NCBI GenBank assembly: GCA_963682175.1
Contig: OY821771.1
Span: 40,382,201 to 40,446,200, forward strand
DNA from: Triglochin maritima
Taxonomy: Eukaryota > Streptophyta > Magnoliopsida > Alismatales > Juncaginaceae
Direction of reading: 5' to 3'
Length of the DNA: 64,000 nt
Shown in pieces: positions 57,351 through 64,000 of this stretch; position 1 is the first letter of the stretch, and every line of letters starts with the position of its first letter. The position numbers were made by a program, and so were the translations under genes. The notes below the pieces were generated by a model. That model was not told the origin of the DNA. It did not search any database and saw nothing but the letters and a program-made list of their open reading frames with translations.

Positions 57351-59240
57351 CACTGCTGGAAAGTCAACCTACCACGTCGCATCTACCACGTCGGTTAATT
57401 ACAAACCGATGTGGAAGACCCCCTACCACGTCAAGTTTAGTTAACAGATGTGGAAGACCCCTATCTTCTCGGTTTTTGAAAAAACAGACGTGGTAGGGTG
57501 TTTTTTTAATATATATTTTATAAAATTAAAACCCTACCACGTTGCTTTTAGGAAATCCGACGTGGTAGGGGTTTTTTTAAATTTTGGAAAATGCATTACT
57601 GAAGTGTTTGAATAAAAATGTGATTTTTATAAAATCATAGGTTTTTATAAAATGTGTTTTTTTTAATTAAAACCCAACCACGTTGGTTTTGGGAAAACCA
57701 ATGTGGTAGTGTATCTTTTTAATATATATTTCATAAAATTAAAACCCTACCACGTCGGTTTTAGGAAATCTGACGTGGTAGGGTGTCTTCCACGTCGGCG
57801 AACACATAAGCCGACGTGGTAGGGGATCTGTATTTGATTTTCTGGACGTTGGACTGAAGTGGTCTACCACGTCGGATTTTTATTAATCCGACGTGGTAGG
57901 GGGTATTCCACGTCGGCCTTTAAATAGTCCGACGTGGAAGGGTTGAATTTTTTGTTTGGTATAGCCGCGTAAACCAAATTGAAATCCCGCCAAACTGGAA
58001 ATTAATAAACATAAACCCTAGCCGCCTACCTCTACACAAAAACATTGACCTTCCCATCCAGAAGTACAGATGTGTAAGAGATTAATTTCCTTCTCCACTA
58101 CCTATCCACTTCCGGCCTCGTGATCCCATGTTCTCCACTCCTCCGCCCCCAAACCCCAACCCTATCGTCCCTTCTCCGGCGATCGACCGAGCAGGAGTCT
58201 AGAAAATGGAGACCTTAAAGACCGATCCGGCATAGTCGAATCCGTACATCCAGGTAGGGGTTTGATTTTGTTTTTTTTGCTGTGGATTTCAATTTGGAAG
58301 AAATTTTGATGTTTTTTTGTGTGATGAGTTACGATGGTTGGTCTTTGATATAGTGTTTATGCGGTAGATCTTGAAGGAACTAATTTCCTATCTTGCGCGT
58401 TCAACTTGGTAGGAAGGAATGTCGTGTTCTAAAGCAAGAATTTGAGGAGGTGTCCATTCCACCACAATTGATGGTTGACTCCTCAAATGTAAGTCCATTG
58501 ATGTCAATATTTGATTCAGAAATTTGCTCCTCAAATGGTTGTCGGAATGCATGTATCCTCAAGGAGCAGAGGTGGTGGCGTGGTTGGAGAAGACAATGTT
58601 TGTGATGTTTGTTTATGGAGATCACGTGATGGGAATCCAAGGTCGCCCTCTTCCTTTCATTACTTTCATTCATTTTTGTAGATTGACTTAAAAACAAATC
58701 CATATATAAGAAGATTTTTTTATTTGTTGCCTTATTAGATGAATCTTTTGTGTATTGTTTGAAAGAATGCTGCAAGAAATGTATGTGAATTTGAAAGTTG
58801 TTGAATTGAATATGAATGTTGAACGGATTGAGTGTGAATTACAGACATTAAATTTAAAAATAAAAAACGGAAAAAACCCCTACCACGTCGGTTTTCTAGA
58901 AAACCAACATTGTACGGTACAAAAATCAAAAATAAAAAACACCATAATACGTCGGTTTCCCATATTTCCAACGTGGTAGACCCTCTATAAAGTCGGTTTT
59001 CTAGAAAACCGACATATTAGGGTATAAAAATAAAAAAATAAAAAATATTTTTTTATTAAGTGGTCTACCACGTCGGTTGCATAGGAAACCGACGTGGTAG
59101 ACTACCACGTCGGATTTTAGACCGACGTGAAAGAGTACTCTCGTATAACGTCTCCCACCTACCACGTCAGTCAACTAAGTTGGTTAACTCAACGTTGTAC
59201 CCCCTTAATATCCGACGTTATACCCTTTTTTCCAACAGTG
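57351..59240. mobile_element. Non-autonomous CACTA element with subterminal repeats
   Basis: It starts CACTGCTGGAAAG and ends TTTTTTCCAACAGTG, a terminal inverted repeat of the CACTA type (here CACTG). Target duplication is ATA (57348-57350, 59241-59243), the 3-bp size expected for this superfamily. Both subterminal zones (57365-57945 and 58875-59215) are packed with TACCACGTCGG and its complement CCGACGTGGTA, about 25 copies with variants. These are the likely transposase-binding sites. The middle (58020-58630) has CT-rich, gene-like DNA and a 70-codon frame (58393-58605) with no recognised family; it could be captured or be a relic of the element's own gene. No transposase is present. Confidence 0.9.
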
Positions 59241-59243
59241 ATA

Positions 59244-60146
59244 GCCTTGTTATTGGTATTTCAAGATAATCAAGGTTCATTACATAATCAAGAAAAATTA
59301 AATGGCTTCTTGGTTCTCATGGGTTTTGACAAGTAGATAATCAAGGTTCATGACACTTCTTTTATTTTTATTTTCAAACATTGCTACTTGGGTTCATTAC
59401 ACAAACATATGTACTTACGAAATTTAGGAATTGCTGAACTCTTGTCCCAGCAAGCTGTTCATGTGGGTGTTTGTCTGCCCAGTTGCGTTGTCTTTTTTTT
59501 GCGGTCTATATAATGTAATGAATTTGTGAATATTACTTTGACAATGGACAACAACAACAATAACAAAACTTTTAATTTCAAACTAGTGAATAACATTCTT
59601 CAATACATTCCTATCTAATGTTAAATCCTGAAATATTTCAATCTTTTAGATCTTTTTAACTGTTTTTTCTCAAGTTAAATTAATTTTGGTCCGTCTCTTG
59701 TTTTTTTTTTGTCTTCATTAACTTCATTTCTTTGAGAATAGCTAAGATTTTACGTTGATTTGCAACACCAATCACAACCCTCCTCGTTTATCTTGACTTA
59801 AATACAAACTGTGTAAAACATAATAAGTTTCAATAATGGACGTTGTATACGTTGTTAAGTTATTCGATGACAATATTTTGCCTATCTTCACTAAGCTTAT
59901 TTATTTTCAGTTAGATGCTGATAATTTAATAAATACAATAATATAAGGAAATGGAATGTTAATATCTTTTGAAAGCGAAAAAGGTAGAAGCTTGATTATT
60001 GTAGGCATTCTTATCCCCGGCCTGATGAAAAGAAGGTACATACTGAAAATGAAACTTCCAACTAGATAAGTGATAACATAATGACAGATTAAATATTTAA
60101 GTAAATTAAAATATGCCTTGATTATGTTATAATATATATATAGCAA
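59244..60146. other. Intergenic, nothing recognised
   Basis: AT-rich DNA with short frames only. Confidence 0.5.
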
Positions 60147-60312
60147 GGAAAATTACTTAACTTTTCTGAACGGCTATTCGTCGCCGTAAAACTACTTAAA
60201 TCGCCCGTAAGATTACCATTTTGCCCCTCTACCCTTTCTACTAATATAACTCATCATTTCACTCTTTTAACACAACTTTCTCTTCATATCACTCTTCTAT
60301 TCCCCACATAAA

Positions 60313-60366
60313 ATGTCTCGGAGGCCAGGAAAAGAACCAGCGGAGACCCCTGACTACTCATATCTG
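60313..60366 (+). other. Possible mini-exon at the left end of the MULE
   Basis: An 18-codon stretch from ATG (MSRRPGKEPAETPDYSYL) ends at a GT splice-donor-like site, followed by hairpin-rich DNA. It mirrors the minus-strand first exon at the other end (62242-62213, MSDETPESGE then GT). No second exon can be followed, so this is a suggestion only. Confidence 0.3.
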
Positions 60367-60409
60367 GTAAATTACCTTGTTTATTTCAATTAATTTAAAA
60401 AAAACATTT

Positions 60410-60545
60410 TTGAGTCGGGCGGTCGCAGGAGACGCCCGACCCAACGAGAGGGCGGTCGCCGGAACCGCCTCCCCCTGACCAGACGTCTGCGGGAGACGTC
60501 TCACACGTACGGTAGGCGTCTCCGGCAGACGCCTACCACGTACGG
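60410..60545. repeat. GC-rich hairpin cluster, left end of the MULE
   Basis: Successive short inverted repeats: GGTAGGCGTCT/AGACGCCTACC around CCGGC, AGACGTCTGCGGGAGACGTCT, and GGGCGGTCG/CGCCCGACC. The arms share the AGACGCC / GGCGTCT theme of the hairpin at the other end (62095-62185). Confidence 0.7.
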
Positions 60546-60592
60546 TAGAAATACACGATATATTATACATTACAAAACATTACAAATTACAA

Positions 60593-61060
60593 TCAACGTA
60601 ACCGGTTCCAATACTCCATCCTACTTTGGTACTGATCCTCCCATCCAACAACACTCTCATCTCGCATTTGATACCATAAGGTCGCTATAGGAGGTACTGG
60701 GAAATCATCAAGTAATTCCAAACGAATAAAATGAGCGTAACTTCCTAAATGAGCAATGACCAACTCTCTGACAGGCCTCGTCATGGTAGATGGACACTCC
60801 CAGGGTAGAACAGTAAGACACGGGAACAACGAACCATCCGTTCCCACTGTGAAATACATGACCACACACTTGTAAAAATTCGCAATAGGAAACAAGTCGG
60901 ACCAAACCTCCATATAATGATCCTCGCCACAACCTCCCCCGCCCCAATCAATTCGTTGACGAGCCTCTCTCACATGGCCGAAACAGACTGTCTCATAAAT
61001 AGGATGTGCACCTATCTCATTAGAAATCGCACGACGGGCATACGTGGTATGCGTAGTTGT
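60593..61060 (-). pseudogene. OTU-like C-terminal domain of MULE protein
   Basis: Reading on the minus strand from about 61060 the frame gives ARRAISNEIGAHPIYETV, then VREARQRIDW, DHYMEVWSDLFPIANFY, ELVIAHLGSYAHFIRLEL and a tail VGWEDQYQSRMEYWNRL. This order resembles the OTU-type cysteine-protease domain fused to some plant MULE transposases; AHFIRLEL would hold the catalytic His. The N-terminal part with the catalytic Cys (usually near DGNC) is missing, apparently deleted together with the end of the transposase. Any enzymatic activity is therefore unlikely. The OTU assignment rests on pattern recognition and needs a profile search. Confidence 0.5.
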
Positions 61061-61079
61061 ACACGTCTTTGTTGATATG

Positions 61080-62242
61080 TCAGGTGCATAGTAAATGAGC
61101 TGACTCAGGAAAAACCTCTGCCACTGGTCGCATCAGACCCATCTCCCGGTCCGTAATTATTGTTGTCGGGCTAACAATATCCAATAACAGATCTCGCAAC
61201 CTCTCCAACACCCACCGGTAACTAGACTCGGTCTCATCCTGCAAAATCGCATATCCGACGAGGAAATTCATATTTGTTGGAGTAACCCCAACCATCTCAA
61301 ACAAAGGCATCTTGTACTTGTTCGTCTTATACGTCGAATCCATACAGATCACGAATGGGTATGTACGCAACAACTGAACTGAAGTCGGATGTGCCAAAAA
61401 TGCGTGAGTCAAGACATTAGTTTCTTCATTTGCCACAATCCAATGCAAATACTTATGTTGCACTGCCTCTCTGAGAAACTGCTGCGCGGGATTCCTGTCT
61501 TCAGATTTCGTCCTCCTCATGTACTCTCTGAAGTTGTAAATGTGCCTTTGATTAGGATTATCGTCCGGAAATTTCTTCTTTACCGCCAACAAAATGTTAC
61601 GGGGCCTTGTTTGTGCCTCTGTCATATCCCGAACAATTTGTTTTGCCCCAGCACTAAGTCCGCTGACCTGTCGGTGACCCTCTGAATAAACTGCCAATGG
61701 GTGGTTGTGCTGCCCAAACATGCTACTAGAAACAATAACTCATCCATCATGATCTCGTCGCTCCACCACTTTTACCAAAAACCGACAACCGCAACCTTTT
61801 CTTTTCGTATTCTTTCGCAGTGCAATACTCGTATCACGAGAACTCATCTCACGTTTGCGATCACATCTGATGTAACAATCCATCCGGTTATCTGCTTTCG
61901 GTTTGTATGATGATATAACCAAAAAAAATCTGGCTCCTATTGCAACTTGTTTCGCCCATTTACAACCTTCCTCGATTGTTGTAAATATTTCTTTACTGTC
62001 AAAAAGCTCACTGTAATCTACTCCATCACCACCGAAATCTTGCAACGGAACCTGAAAATTTTGAATTTAACAGAAAATTAAAAAAAACAAAAAACGGGCG
62101 TCTGGCTAAACCGCCTCCACCAAGGTGGAGGCGTCTGCCTAACACGCCTCCACATAGGTGGAGGCGGTTTAGCCAGACGCCCGAGTCGTGAAAAAAATTC
62201 CGCCCCCGTTACCTCGCCGGATTCAGGTGTTTCGTCAGACAT
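61080..62242 (-). pseudogene. MULE transposase with FAR1-type N-terminus, nonsense-broken
   Basis: Exon 1 is 62242-62213 (MSDETPESGE); the intron (62212-62052) is GT-AG and contains a hairpin; exon 2 starts at 62051. Exon 2 first gives a region with basic, Cys-rich residues (YIRCDRKRE, KRKGCGCRFLVKV) as in FAR1-type zinc modules. It then gives, from about 61721, a MULE transposase core: GQHNHPLA, VICMDSTYKTNKYKMPLFE (first catalytic Asp) and IITDREMGLM (second). The two parts are in one frame separated by a single TGA at 61737-61739, and a second TGA at 61080 cuts the HLLC block. Both stops stand where related proteins usually have Trp, so each is a single G-to-A change. The transposase end beyond this is deleted. 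Confidence 0.75.
62095..62185. repeat. Compound hairpin in the MULE first intron
   Basis: Outer arms GGGCGTCTGGCTAAACCGCC(TCCAC) and their reverse complement are a perfect match of about 25 bp. Between them lie two more GTGGAGGCG/CGCCTCCAC hairpins, so the 90-bp block can fold as a three-way or nested structure. Confidence 0.9.
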
Positions 62243-62397
62243 TTTCGTGGTGTTGGTACTAGGAATGTGAGTAAAACTGAGTCAAACACCTTATTTAAAG
62301 ACACGGGACGAAATCAGTATTAATTGATTTGTTAAGGGCAAAAAAGTCATTTTTGGAGCGATTTAAGTAATTTTCCGGCGACGAATAGTAATTCCCC

Positions 62398-63731
62398 TTT
62401 ACTTAGTCTAGTTCTTAAAAAAGTTTCAATTTTAACCGAACACTAATCCATCAGAATTTAGCTTTCCCAAAGTAATGGTGCTTTCAAGATATTCGGTACA
62501 TGTCTGAGAATCACGGAGTCGTCAGATATTATATGTACAAACATATTACCGTGTCTTGATTTTTTTTTTTGTTAGGTAGCAAATTACGGTGTGCTTATTG
62601 CACAGCTATTCCTCATATATACTCGAAACGTACACATGCTTCAATAGTTCAATGTCCATAGATATTTGCTAATAAAATAATGATCCATGGCAGACACTAA
62701 GCCAGACTGTCCAGTTGACTAGCAAACATTAGTGTGTGTAGATTATACACACTAGAATATTATAAACAGCACATGCATGGATGATGGAATCTTAAGCAAT
62801 TATTGAGGAAAATGACTCTAACCCTCTATAAGTTTGACTGTTGCCTTTCAAAAAAATAAGTTTCTATTTGTAGGTTGAAGGTTCTCCTTGATGCTAGGAA
62901 ACTAACCTAGCTAGATAGGTATACGTACACTATTACAAGCTTCTTAGGATCTGATATACATGTGTTGTTGCACGTGATTTTCTACTTAATTGCTAAATAT
63001 CTACTGATCTTACCGTATTTTATTTTACGGACAACACAGGTGGCCACACATTTCTTAATTAAGTACGAGCTCATGATATATATAATTGTCTGAAAGAGCA
63101 CTAAAAATTAATACCAAATAACATACTCCAGAAGACAGAATTTAGGGTATTTTTTTAAGTGAGCATTGTAGAGATACCGTTCTTGTTTTGACAGAACAAT
63201 AGTTAATAGTCTGAATAGAAAAACCAAGTGAAGATACAGATGCATGCTCCAATCTCAGTTGTAAACTACCCAACTAAATCTCTCTGAAAGTGTCAGAATC
63301 CTAATTAATATATACAAATTTCATAAATACCCTTCAATATTTCATAGACCCTAAGAATATTAAGAGATATAATTTCATATGTACTATCCAACGAATACAT
63401 TAAAATTAATACTGCGGATACCCTCTAATTTGAAGTAAACTTATTTCTAATTATAAACTCAAGCCACTTACTAGCTTTGTAGACACTCTCACACATACTC
63501 ATATGATTAAAGGTAAATAAAGCCTATTGTAACTTCATATGCAATATTTGAATCTACTTTGGCCCAAATCATTCTCCAGAAGTATAAGCTCAAAAAATGA
63601 TAAACTCATAAAGCTTCTGAGAAACCACAAACTATATATAATCATGATCTTATGGAATATTTGATGGACAATCTAAACCAACCCTAACATAATTCCAAGG
63701 GGATGCCAACTAGCAACTCTTGGCATCTCTC
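62398..63731. other. Intergenic upstream of the proline-rich protein gene
   Basis: AT-rich DNA with no gene recognised. The last several hundred bases are the distal promoter of the gene at 63848. Confidence 0.5.
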
Positions 63732-63784
63732 CATGCATCCACGTGATCTTCCACTGGATTTTTCCCTCCACTCCCTATAAAACC
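63732..63784 (+). promoter_or_regulatory. Core promoter with RY, G-box and TATA motifs
   Basis: CATGCAT (RY element, 63732-63738) is followed within two bases by CACGTG (G-box, 63740-63745), and TATAAAA (63776-63782) lies about 70 bp before the start codon. RY plus G-box is common in seed- or abscisic-acid-responsive promoters. The gap between TATA and ATG leaves a leader of about 40 nt. Confidence 0.65.
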
Positions 63785-63847
63785 ACACTCCACTCCACTC
63801 CCCTCCAACACCACCACTTGTGGAAACCCTAATCTTCCATTCCAACC

Positions 63848-64000
63848 ATGGAATCAAGCAAGCTCTCCTCTATCCTCCTCGTCCTAATGATCTTCATCTC
63901 CACCACCCCTCCCATCCTAGCTTGTGGCAGTTGCAACAAACCTCACCCCAAACCCCACCCTAAACCCCACCCTCCCAAGGGTGGTGGCGGAATCCCGATC
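63848..64000 (+). CDS. Hybrid proline-rich protein (cell-wall/LTP-like), 5' end only
   Basis: The frame opens with ATG in a good plant context (AACCATGGA) and is open to the window end (51 codons). Residues 1-25 form a signal peptide with hydrophobic core SSILLVLMIFIS and a likely cleavage after ILA. The mature protein begins CGSCNKPHPKPHPKPHPPKG followed by glycines. A His-Pro-Lys repeat directly after the signal peptide is typical of hybrid proline-rich proteins (36.4-kDa proline-rich and DC2.15-like families). These end in an eight-cysteine lipid-transfer-like domain, which would lie beyond this window. Such proteins are secreted to the cell wall. The C-terminal domain cannot be checked here, so the subfamily is inferred. 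Confidence 0.8.
   Translation, partial: MESSKLSSILLVLMIFISTTPPILACGSCNKPHPKPHPKPHPPKGGGGIPI

Larger units (their letters stand above)
60147..62397 (-). mobile_element. Degenerate Mutator-like element with OTU-like tail
   Basis: The ends carry imperfect terminal inverted repeats of about 80 bp. Left: GGAAAATTACTT, then CTATTCGTCGCCG and ACTACTTAAATCGC. Right, reverse-complemented: GGGGAATTAC, CTATTCGTCGCCG, TTACTTAAATCGC. I found no 9-bp target duplication, so the ends may be eroded. Minus-strand coding pieces are a short first exon, a FAR1-type region, a transposase core and an OTU-like tail. Dense hairpins lie in the two non-coding ends (60410-60545 and 62095-62185). Confidence 0.75.

Overview
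The window is nuclear DNA from a flowering plant, most likely a dicot. The evidence is spliced GT-AG genes, a MIR396 hairpin, a eukaryotic tRNA-Val with no encoded CCA, LTR retrotransposons, and Mutator, CACTA and foldback elements. I cannot name the species. By eye over two thirds of the 64 kb is transposable-element DNA. The genes are one complete protein gene (adenine phosphoribosyltransferase), one microRNA locus, one tRNA gene, the 5' end of a proline-rich cell-wall protein gene at the right edge, and a decayed CCR4-NOT subunit 10 pseudogene.

Region 1-17.7 kb is a nest of retroelements. The oldest layer is a solo LTR of a Tekay/Del-like chromovirus, now in pieces at 4301-4956, 13050-13714, 14904-15610 and 17144-17676. 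An Athila/Tat-like gag-protease element on the minus strand inserted into it with target duplication GGGAC. Another solo LTR (15611-17138, target duplication CACCG) inserted further right. A unit of about 8.75 kb is then present in near-identical tandem (1-6153 and 8750-14898). One copy of the junction carries the gag-protease body; the other carries only a solo LTR. Unequal exchange, or two haplotypes joined head to tail in the assembly, would both explain this.

Region 17.7-22.2 kb holds a short tandem repeat, a 553-bp foldback element and a 1.8-kb Mutator-like element carrying a FAR1-type exon and a 22-bp minisatellite. Region 22.3-26.1 kb is the six-exon APT gene; its third intron contains a MITE and a 42-nt C run. 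Region 26.6-33.2 kb is mainly retroelement debris: a Copia remnant, a 523-bp solo LTR and a second Tekay-type solo LTR. MIR396 lies at 35.3 kb. A complete and apparently very young Tekay chromovirus follows at 36792-45349 (target duplication TTGCT, two 1972-bp LTRs, one open polyprotein). After tRNA-Val at 47.0 kb comes the CNOT10 pseudogene (47.9-52.1 kb). Next are a MULE-type MITE (54003-55546), a small MITE, a non-autonomous CACTA element (57351-59240) and a broken OTU-tailed MULE (about 60147-62397). The hybrid proline-rich protein gene begins at 63848.

The host genes do not form a pathway. The unifying themes are nested insertion, three LTR-LTR collapses to solo LTRs that keep target duplications plus one older example, and a shared CpG-rich palindrome (CGGTCGACCG) that is abundant in LTRs from two apparently unrelated retroelement families. 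Five G or C runs of 17-42 nt are a further oddity and may be biological or technical.
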